Of a stretch of DNA of 45,946 nt, positions 19,765-28,943 are shown one piece after another. Source of the DNA: Chara braunii. Taxonomy: Eukaryota; Streptophyta; Charophyceae; Charales; Characeae. The notes beneath the pieces are model-generated. The model searched no databases and was not told the DNA's origin. It saw nothing but the letters and a program-made list of their open reading frames with translations. Position numbers and translations under genes: made by a program. Numbering within the stretch: the stretch's first letter is position 1; every line of letters starts with the position of its first letter. The stretch is taken from positions 6,076,752-6,122,697 of the forward strand of contig BFEA01000014.1 of assembly GCA_003427395.1 (NCBI GenBank). The letters are read 5' to 3'.

Positions 19765-22700
19765 GTGTCGGCCCACCCATCGGTGACGTCCTCCGTCCCA
19801 CCGATGACCCATCTGACATCGACAATTCGTTTGCCTCACCCCTCTCCAGCGACGCCCCCTCCACCGGAGGACTCCCAGGCATCGCAAATGCCTCCCACTG
19901 CCTCATGCTCCTCTACCCTTCTTCCAAATCCATCCACTATCACCTTCTCCGATGTTGTTGAGGAACAAGCCCGACACGATCGGCTTATCCGCTTAGGCAA
20001 CGAACAACGCCGCCTCAACACCATCATCTCCACCGCCAACTCATCTCGTTTCCACCTCAAATTCATCGNTGCCACCCTTGGTGCGTCTACAACTAAGTTT
20101 CGGGCCCTCCTCGACATTGGAGCCACCGGTAACTTCATCACCAACACGTGTGTTCGCAAAGCCGGTCTTACCTCTACCGGTTATGACTCCCCGATCACGA
20201 TTCGCCTAGGGGACAAAGACACCGCCGTCGTAGTAGACCGCACGGTTCCCGAGACCACCATGACCATCGGAACCCTCCGCAGTCAGGTCTCGTTTGATGT
20301 CATGCACTTGATGTGCGACATCGTCTTAGGAACCCCGTGGCTGGACCGCTACATGCCATACGCATTCCACCCCAACTTCCTTCGCCTCACAAACCCCCCC
20401 GACACAACCATCGACATCCCCTATCGCCCATATCCGACCTCCCAAGGCTCTGTCACCCCGCACCAATTCCTCCACATGGCTCGCCTAAACCCGGACTCCG
20501 CCTACTACTGTCTTGTCCTTGATCGAGAAAGTCCCAAGGACTTACTTCCGACGGACAAACCCGGTCAACCCCCCCCCTCCAACCCCGCCATCACCTCAAT
20601 CCTCGACGAGTTCAGGGACGTTTTTCTCGAGTCCTTACCCGTCGGACTACCTTCGGATCGTGGCGTATGGCATACCACCTCCACCTTGCCGCCCTCCATA
20701 CCAACTCTCTGTCCCCGAAGCCGAAGAAATGAAGCGGCAACTCGGTGAACTCCTTGAAAAAGGGTTTTTCATCCCCCTTCGGAACCAGCTGCCTTTTCGT
20801 CAAGAAAGGTGGAACTTCGGAACTCCACATGTGCACAGACTACCGCGCCTTGAACTGGATCACGATCAAGAACAAGTACCCCCTACCTCGGATTTCCGAG
20901 CTCCTTGATCGTCTCCGTGGAGCCAAGTACTTTACCAAGATTGACCTTCGCATTGACTTCCACCAGATCCATATCCGCGAGGAGGACACCCACAAGACCG
21001 CTTTCCACTCTCGGTTCGGGCACTTCGAGTTCCTTGTGATGCTATTCGGAGTCACCAATGCCCCCGCTACCTTCCAATCTACCATGAACCACATCTTCCG
21101 CAACCTCCTCGAAGTCTGCGTCGTTGTCTACCTTGATGACATCCTTGTCTTCAGCCCCACCTTCGAGTCCCACNTTCAGCACCTCCGCCAAGTCCTCTTG
21201 ATCCTCCGAGAGCAAAAATTTTACGCCAAGCCCAACAAATGTACGTTTGCCGCTTTATCGCCTTCGCAAGCAAGAAGCTCCTTCTCACGGAGATGAATTA
21301 CCCCTCCAACGAGAAGGAACTCCTCGTCGTGATTCACACCCTCATAGTCTTGCGCCCGTACCTCGACGGGCAATACTTCACCATCCGCACCGACAACACA
21401 ATCGTGTCCTCCGTCCTCTCCAAGAAAGATATTACTCCACGCCAAGCCCGCTGGCTAGACTTTCTTGCTCAGTTCACATTCACCATTTGCCATACCCCCG
21501 ACAAAAGCAACCGCATTGCGGATGCCCTCTCTCAACGACCCGACCACAAGCCCCCAAGAAAGTTTACGCTGCCATGACTCATATTCAACTCCTTCCATCA
21601 CTTCATCATCAGTACACCCAAGGCTATTTCTCCTGCTCAGACTTCGCCGCCATTTACAACAAGCTCCGCGATCTTGACCTAGTTCCTGACTACTCCCTCC
21701 ACAACAATCTCCTCTACATCGATACCAAAGGCACTCGCCGACTTTGCATCCCCGACGCACGAGGCCTCCGTACTCAGCTCTTGGCCGAGCACCACGACGC
21801 CAAGACCGCAGGACATCGCGGTTTCCAGAAAACCTTCGACACCATCTCCCGCTACTTCTATTGGCCTTCCCTCCTCGCCGACGTCAAAGCATACATTTGC
21901 TCGTGCCCCATGTGTCAAGCTGTCAACCCCTCGAACCGGGCCAAACCCGGCAAGCTCCAATCATTGCCCATCCCAACTCACCGGTGGCAGTCCGTCTCCA
22001 TGGACTTAATGTGCGGCCTCCCCAAAACCGACCGCGGGCATGATTGCATCTACGTCATTGTCTGCCGCTTGACCAAACGTGCCCACTTCGTCCCTTGCAC
22101 GACCTCGCACAGTGCCAAAGACGTTGCCACACTCTTCTTCGACCATGTTGCTCGCCATCATGGCCTCCCCGAGAACATCATCAGCGACCGTGATCCTCNC
22201 TTCCTCTCACAATTCTGGAAACACCTCTTCACGGCCTACGGAACCACGCTCAAGTATAGCACTGCATTCCACCCACAGACCGATGGACAAACAGAGAAGA
22301 TGAACGATACACTCCAAAGAATCCTGCGGAAGTATTGTCATCCACACCAACACGATTGGGATCAGTTGCTCACAGCTGCCNANATTGCCTACAACAANGN
22401 TGTCTGCCCCTCCACTGGCATGTCCCCTTTCTACCTNGACCTTGGCTACCATCCCCGCTTGCCCTCTGATTTCTTGCTTCCCTCGCAGCTCAGCCCCTCC
22501 ACCCCTTGCCCCTCTCTCAATGAATGGGTAGCAACAATGAATAGACTCCTCATAGAAGCAATCGAAGCCCTTGAAAGAACACAAGAACAACAAGCCAACA
22601 AGACGAACAAACACAGACGTGACGTGTCATTCAAAGTAGGGGACAAAGTCTGGCTTTCTGCCAAACGCTTTGAACCCGAACACGGCTTGTCCAAGAAACT

Positions 22701-23088
22701 CTCCAACAAATGGCTCGGTCCCTTCCCCATCATTGAACAAACCTCCCCCGTCAACTACAAACTCCAGCTTCCCCCTGACATGAGTCGTGTCCACCCAGTC
22801 TTCCATGTCGAGTACCTAAAAGAATACCATGAATCCCCGCTCCAGTTCGCCGACCGCCCATATCCTAGACCTCCACCAATCATGCTACCCACAGGCCCTG
22901 AATTCGTTGTCGAAACCATCATCGGCAGACGAACCACTCACGTATCTGATCATCCGTAACCAATCACTGAATACAAAGTCAAATGGACCGGATACCCCGA
23001 TGAAGAATCTACATGGGAACCTCTCTCTAATCTTAAGAACGCCATTAAACTTGTCCGCGCCTATGATCGTGCTAATCCTATGTCCTAA
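19765..23088 (+). pseudogene. pol: gypsy-2 pol with chromodomain, broken
   Basis: Protease (20085-20350): ALLDIGATGNFITN, where the usual D-S/T-G-A reads D-I-G-A; then MCDIVLGTPWLDRY. A frameshift near 20650 leads to RT (20745-21240) with [22 protein letters not shown] and catalytic [12 protein letters not shown]. Just after NKCTFA (21240) the frame jumps to FIAFASKKLLLTEMNYPSNE, so the RT thumb/connection and the first part of RNase H are deleted. Integrase (21570-22700) has the H-H-C-C zinc domain (EHHDAKTAGHRGF; CSCPMC), then SMDLMC, SDRD and TEKMND, the D-D-E set. A chromodomain ends the protein: FVVETIIG, one TAA at 22957, then KVKWTGYPDEESTWEPLSNL. Stop at 23086-23088. Single-base N calls occur throughout. 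Confidence 0.9.
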
Positions 23089-24190
23089 ATACCTATATAA
23101 CTATGGCATAAACCCCCGCTAAACCCTTGCAACCCTGCTCTACACACACCCTTGAACCCAGTCCACCCTCCCCTTGACCCTCATTCCTGATGTCTGATCT
23201 GCCCTTGCCCTCGCCTAGCCTTGTCCCATCTGTCCTCTCCACTACCTTGTCTCTCTTGTCCAATGCTTGTGAACCTGCGTGACGCCAGCGGTAAAGGATC
23301 TAATGGCAAGCACTCGAGCACGATGGCCTGCTGCCTCACTGTTCATGATGATTATGCAGCTGGTTTGGCCACCATGCTGTTTCATCGGGCGGCATCCTGA
23401 CTCGCGGATTTGCCAGAGCAGCAAGTTGTGACATGGATCTTTGCATCAGTGTGCGACTTCCTTGCTTCCAGATCAGACCTCATTGCAGTTCGTGTACCGG
23501 ACGCACCCTAGCACTTGGACTTTGACACTTGAACTACTACTACGCTTCTTGCACTTCTACCTATCGCAGCTGCTGAAGACCGCTTCTACCACCTACTCCA
23601 AAGACCTGATCAAGACCGCTATAGAACCCCTTTCAAGACACTTGGACACTTCGTTCCTACATGAGATTCTGCTTCCGACTCCTTCGGACACACCAGCCTT
23701 TGCATCCTGAACAAACATTTTCATTTTTATTTTTCAGACTTTGACAACACTGTAGAACATCATTAGCAGATCCCTAACCATTGTTTCCCGTACCCACTAG
23801 AACATTGATAGACATCCCCTGTTCCCCTGACCACAGTTTCCCTTACCCAGTAGAACTTCAATAGAAGTCCCCTGTTACGTGAACTCTGTTCCCCCTTAAC
23901 CTATAGCAAACCGTGCAGTCCCCTTAGTTCATCAATAGGACTACCCTGCTCCCTGCTGTCCCTATAGTTCATTTGTAGGACTACCCTGTTCCCTGCAACC
24001 CCCCTAGTTCATCAGTAGGACAACTCTGTTCACCGGTACCAAACCCTGTTCCCTCTTACTCACGCAGCCCATGCCCCCCATATTATACACCTCTTCCCTT
24101 TCGACTTGTTAACCAGTGATCGGCCCCGTCCCGTCCTTCACGGATTTCAGCATTGCTTCATGATTTTTGGCAGCCGGGACGTTGCCTTCT
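23089..24190 (+). other. gypsy-2 3' untranslated part, with degenerate CCCTGTT repeats
   Basis: No gene. Between 23760 and 24060 a degenerate unit recurs: a CCCCTGTTCCC-like block, then TTCATCAATAGGACTA-like or CCAGTAGAACTTCAATAG-like blocks, with a spacing of about 50-60 bp. The region leads into the polypurine tract. Confidence 0.6.
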
Positions 24191-24205
24191 AGAGGGAGGG
24201 GATGG
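24191..24205 (+). other. Polypurine tract of gypsy-2
   Basis: AGAGGGAGGGGATGG directly precedes the 3' LTR start TGTTACGG. It is the expected plus-strand DNA primer site. Confidence 0.8.
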
Positions 24206-24508
24206 TGTTACGGACTCCGCCAGGGCTCGATCCCTGGTCTATCGTTTTGGTGTTTCGGCTGCATTCCGTCTTCGGCCTGGCACCATTTTTCCAAACCCCT
24301 CCTTTGGTACCGTAGGATTTTGGACAACTGGCACCATGCTGCAATTCGGGCTCCACTTTCAAATACCGCATTTTTCAGTTCTGCCCTCGGGGCCTTTGCA
24401 GAAATACCCCTGGTACCGTACGAGTCACCGGTACCTTTACCGGCTCCCCGTACGGTACCGGGACCAGTCTGGTACCAGTTTTCTGCTGCTGTACTTGTAC
24501 TCAGTGTG
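24206..24508 (+). repeat. gypsy-2 3' LTR, left piece
   Basis: Aligns without gaps to 15344-15646 with about 19 substitutions. Similarity stops at CAGTGTG (24508), where the arm of the nested element begins. Confidence 0.9.
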
Positions 24509-25506
24509 TGTTACATGCTGCACCTGCACACGAGGGCCATTTTCCAGGCTGCGTCCCTTAGGCTGAAAGCCTGAAATTCAGGCTTAAAGCCTGAAAACCA
24601 GGGCCTACAGGCCCCGTGACTGTTCAGTCTGAAAGCCTGAAAACAGGGGCCTACAGTCCCTGTGTCGTTTTAGACTAAAAATGGCAATAGCTTTTGTAGC
24701 CTGAAACGAAGGGCCATTTTCAGTCGTTCATCAGAACGACCGACCCTGAAACTCAGGCACCGAACCAGGGTTTAGGGAACAGGCTATTCTTAGCCTGTTC
24801 CCACGCCAGCCTCAGCAGAGGCTGCAGCTCCAGCCCCTGACACACTTCGGCATTGGCAAGAGCAGCCTCCTCGGCCTGGCTCGCCCTTCAGGCAGTCAGG
24901 AGGCAGGCCGAGGTAGTACATAGGGACTTCCCATGCACTTCACGGGCAGGCAGGAGGCAGTAGTCTTCAGGACTCGGCCGCAGCACTCTGGAGGGAGCGC
25001 TGCAGGAAGTAGTAGTAGTGTTAGCCTTTAGTCTTCAGCGCTGGGCGCAGTAGGTAGCTGTAGTCTCCAGCGCTGGGCGCCATAGCTAGGATAGCACTAG
25101 AGAGAGAGAGAGAGATTGGGCGGAGGCCGGAGGTACTTACCTGCAGCGCCGTTGCTCCAGCTTCGTTTTCGAGGTACCTGCATCACAGCGCCAACATCAC
25201 AGGTTAGTTCCTGGCTCGTAACAGAGAGAGAGAGAGACTCCTTCTTCCTCTTCTCAGTCGACCATCTCCCTCTCACCCTCTCATCATCTGACTTCACTGC
25301 ATCTGCAGACTACGAGAGAAGAGAGACAGAGCTTGGTGACATCGGATCCAGACTCGACTTTTGGACTTCAGACATTGCAACAAGGGATCATTTGGGACTT
25401 GTGACAAAGACTTGGTGTTAACGACATTCCCATCTCCCTCCCTCCTTTCGTCTGATCCCCTCCTCTTTGTCTGTGTATGTCTGGACCTGGCGCTTTCTTC
25501 CTGTGT
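24509..25506 (+). repeat. Left inverted arm of the 9.2-kb element
   Basis: Landmarks shared with the right arm in inverse order: AGGCCGAGGTAGTACATAGGGA and CTTCCCATGCACTTCACGGG near 24910-24955; CAGCGCTGGGCGC near 25037-25080; GAGGTACCTGCATCA near 25170; GACTTCAGACATTTG-like and AAGACTTGGTGTTA near 25365-25420; CTTCCTGTGTA near 25498. Confidence 0.8.
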
Positions 25507-26457
25507 ACAGCGCCAGGCTCCTTCACACCTGGTTATGGATAAGATGTATGTTTGGTCTGCGTTCAAACATTGATGGGGCTAGCATTCTAGCATCCTGCTT
25601 CACTATCTTTTACTACGTGAATGAGGTCAGTCCCTGTCAGGTCAGGCTTTGTATTTAAGTCTTCCCTGCGCTATTTAGCACCTTTTGTATGTATGAGAAT
25701 GCACATTGCTTGTTGAGATTCTACTGGCACTGCATTGTCCATTCAGTCCGTTTCATCACATTGCGGATCCTGGGTTTCTATGTACATCGCTCAAATGGGC
25801 ATGTCACAGTTGGTATCGGTGCACCACACGTGAATCAGGACAACCTGATCTGACACGTGTGCGGGGACCAAGTAGCTGATTAGTCTTTATTGATTGATTA
25901 GAGCACACTAGATAGCCCCCAAATCAGGATTTTGACCTTACTGCCGAAAATTGATTTTTTTTTTTCTTTCCTTGGATTTTGTTTTCTCGTTATTTCTGTT
26001 GTAGAAAATCGTAATAGCGCAACATCTGAAATTTCCATTTTCGTTGTCCTTCTGAAATTCCAAAATTTCGTTGTTGAAAATCCGGAATATCCTTCTTTTC
26101 GAAAATTTTGATTTCCTGTTGCATTTCGCGTTACTTAGAAATTCGGAATATCTTCTGTTTCGAATTTCGTTTTTCTGAAAATGGTACGGGAAATCCCTCC
26201 TCCGGTATTATTTTCCAAACTGCGAATACTCTTATCTGAGTAAATCTGAATATTGTCATTTCTTTTCGAAAATTTTTTCACAGTTCTAGGATTCTGTCAG
26301 TCAGTTCTCTAAATCATTTGCAGTCCGAAGTCGAAGTTTTTTCCTCTCATTGATGATTTCGCACTTCAAGGGAGGTTGGGAGACCTGCTGAACTTGCAAA
26401 AAAGAAAAAAGAAAAAAAACTTGGGACTTTATTATTTCGAATTTTGTTTTTTGCAAA
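25507..26457. other. Spacer inside the 9.2-kb element, no gene
   Basis: No coding signal. Positions 25930-26350 are AT-rich with recurring GAAATTCCAAAATTTCG, TCGAAAATTTTGATTTCC and CGGAATATC motifs, similar in style to the gypsy-2 leader block at 16920-17880 and to 32460-32730 near the other arm. It ends at the target site of the transposon at 26466. Confidence 0.45.
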
Positions 26458-26465
26458 GTTCAAAC

Positions 26466-26752
26466 CATGGTAACCGTCCGGACGTCCGGACCGGGTTCCA
26501 GACAGTCCGGTGTCTGGTGTCTGGTCCTGATGTCCAGATGGAGGCCCCTGCGGAGAAATAAAAAAAAAAGGGGGCGGCCCAGGACGTTTATCTGGTCCTG
26601 GCCGCCCCTCGAAAAATAACGGGGTGATTTTTCAGTGTCATTTCACCCCACCAGACAGGGCCTAGAGGTCCGGACACAAGACACTGCGGGTTTCTGGGGT
26701 GGCGGGTTTCACACAGGCCCGAACAATTTCAAGGCGCCCGCCGCTGCTGCCC

Positions 26753-26785
<33 letters not shown>

Positions 26786-27190
26786 CACTGACAGTGCTGC
26801 CAATCTGAAGACTCTGACGTCCTGAATTGAACTGCAAAGATTGAACTGCTGTTGATTTGCCTGTTGATTTGCTGCAAAGTTAAATGTGCTTGTTGATTGG
26901 CTGCAAGACACGTGCTCTGCTGCCTGAACTACAAAGTCCAGAGCAGGTAAGTGCCTGCCAACACCCCTGTCCAACCCCCCCCACCCCGTTTTTTTTTTTT
27001 TTTTTTTGTTTTTTTTTTTTTTTTACCGGTTCGGACATTCGTGCACCCCTGGTACAGGTCCGGACTGTCCGGGTCCGGTGATGTCCGGGTGTCCGGTGAT
27101 GTCCTGATCACCGGGCAGTCCGGACCGGTCCAGACACTGGTCCGGAAGACAGTCCGGAAGTGTCCGGTGTCCGGGTCCGAGGTTACCATG
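26466..27190. mobile_element. CATGGTAACC-ended DNA transposon, copy 1 (725 bp, hAT-like)
   Basis: The ends are CATGGTAACC and GGTTACCATG, perfect 10-bp inverted repeats. GTTCAAAC occurs immediately on both sides (26458-26465 and 27191-27198), an exact 8-bp target-site duplication as in hAT elements. Both subterminal regions are packed with GTCCGG and CCGGAC motifs. The interior holds a (GA) run (26757-26785) and a poly-T tract, and no transposase, so it is non-autonomous. It shares ends and several internal blocks with the copy at 36854-37710. It lies inside the 9.2-kb composite element, hence is younger than it or came with it. Confidence 0.88.
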
Positions 27191-27327
27191 GTTCAAACTT
27201 TTCTTTTTTGATTAGTGGCTCTTTATCTGGGCGATTCTCCCCACCCACCCTCCCAACCTATGTTGTTGCCCCCTCTGGCCCTACCTTCTCTACCTATCTC
27301 CGGGTACCCCCCGCGACGGCATTGGTG

Positions 27328-27425
27328 AGTTGCCACCTCAGCAGGCCATGTCAGCAGACTACGTCAGCAGGACACGCCAGCAGACCACGTCAGCAGGACA
27401 CACCAGCAGGCCATGTCAGTTGACA
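27328..27425 (+). repeat. CAGCAG minisatellite in the gypsy-3 leader
   Basis: Repeats of about 15-17 bp such as ACGTCAGCAGGACACGCC and CATGTCAGCAGACTACG. The same motif in reverse complement occurs at 32075-32255, upstream of the inverted gag. A possible decayed primer site, TGGTATATCCTG, follows near 27463. Confidence 0.7.
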
Positions 27426-27492
27426 GAGCAGGAAATACCAAGTCAGCAGGCCCCCGGCCTGGTATATCCTGTTGCGGTCACAAACAGCCGTC

Positions 27493-28943
27493 ATGGACCA
27501 GAGGTCCGGAGAAGCAGGCGAGGCCTATCAGGCTCGGATGCTGGCTTGGAGTAGCGAAACAAAGAAACGGGCAGATGACGCAGCAGCAGCAGCAAAGAAG
27601 AAGGCAGAGGACGCGGAGCAGGCACGTCTGCTGACACTTGAACAACAGCGCCAGCATGACGAGGCAACAGCGAGGGCTGCTGATGAAGAAAGAAACCAAC
27701 GTCGTGAGAAGATATTTAGCGGAGAGCAGACTTTGCTCACAATGGCAGTGACATGGCGGACCGAGGCCGAGAACGGCAAGTTGGAGGATTGCGAAAACAA
27801 GATCGCTCTCCTCCTCTCGCATCTCACAGACCTCCTGGCAACCTGCATTACACAGCAGGAGGATATCCACAGCCTCGACGACTCGCTAGCTCAAGTACAA
27901 GGCCGCCTTCAGCAGCTGGAGCAGCGACCAGTCGCCGCCCCCGACGCCAGCTCTTCCAATACCTGCGATCGCGTCGAAGCATTGGAGATGGACGTCGGCT
28001 CCCTCAAGGACGACGTGCAGTTTTAGCAGACCGCAACGCAATAGTTGCAACAACGGATCTGTACTACCGCCAATACCTCAAGTTCGGAACCGCGCGAGAC
28101 AGCTCCAAAGTTTCACGGGTAGGAGATCTTCTGCGACTCGACGAAGACAGATCCGGTACCATGGTTCCGCAAGTTCGAGCTCACGCTACATCTACACAAC
28201 GTCAAAGAACACAAGCACCATGCATACTTGTACTCTCGCTCAGGGGGCGCGTGCCAGGCTTGGTTGGACAACCTCTTGTCCAAGTACGGAGTGGTAGCTA
28301 ACGACTTGCACACCAAGATCAGTTGGGATGATCTGAAGGCGGCGTGGCACAAGCGGTTCCAAGTCGAGCCGCCCGAGATCAAGGCTATGGACAAGCTCAT
28401 GGTCTTCGAACAAGGCACGCTGCCGAGTACCGACTGGATCGTCGAGTACCAACGCTTGACGTCAGTCCCAGACATCCAGATGGGCTTCAAAGCCATCCAC
28501 CACTATTTCATCTCAAGGTCATGTCCGGCATTAAGCAATGCCCTGACTCACGTCGAGGACACCTTGACGACAACGGCGGAACTTTTTGACAAGGACGCGC
28601 AAATCATCATTACGAACAAGGAGGCTAAGAACCTGCGTTCGTCTGCAGCAGGCCCGAGCAGGGACCAGCTGTTCAAGAGTGGCCGTGGTCGCGGCAGCAA
28701 CGCCGGTTGACCAAACCAGCGACACTTTGTCTGCCAGTGAAGGGGACAGACTCGCAGCTGCCCGGGAAGGAGGCCGCCCCGACAGAGGCGGAGGACGCGG
28801 TAAGACGAAGACACACACCGCATCTAGCCTCGGGCCCAGCGCAGCAGCTCCAGCGCCTTGGTCCCAGTACGGCATCTTCGAGCAAGCCTTCAAGGCGCAC
28901 ACGAGATTCCACTATTGCCTATGGTGCAATAATGACCTTCATC
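27493..28943 (+). pseudogene. gag: gypsy-3 gag, interrupted by three TAG codons
   Basis: ATG at 27493 begins MDQRSGEAGEAYQARMLAWS. A long Ala/Lys/Glu/Gln coiled coil runs to about 27740. A second heptad-rich region includes IHSLDDSLAQVQGRLQQLEQ. The capsid domain lies at 28123-28600: CQAWLDNLLSKYGVVANDLH, SWDDLKAAWHKRFQVEPPEI. One frame is continuous from 27493 to 28710 except for TAG at 28024, 28042 and 28120; the last two sit where Gln is expected. A frameshift near 28690 puts the Arg/Gly-rich tail and a zinc-knuckle-like CLWCNNDLHQTLC (28915-28953) into the pol frame. The knuckle has three residues, not four, between His and the last Cys. Confidence 0.85.

Noticed and set aside
18160-20900. 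Overlapping Pro/His/Ser/Thr-rich frames in gypsy-2 gag-pol
   Set aside because: They are alternate-frame shadows of C-rich gag and pol sequence; the true frames carry the zinc knuckle, RT and integrase motifs.
24206-24240. tRNA gene suggested by GGGCTCGATCCCT in the LTRs
   Set aside because: Only the B-box/T-arm-like motif is present; no acceptor stem, anticodon arm or A box can be built around it.
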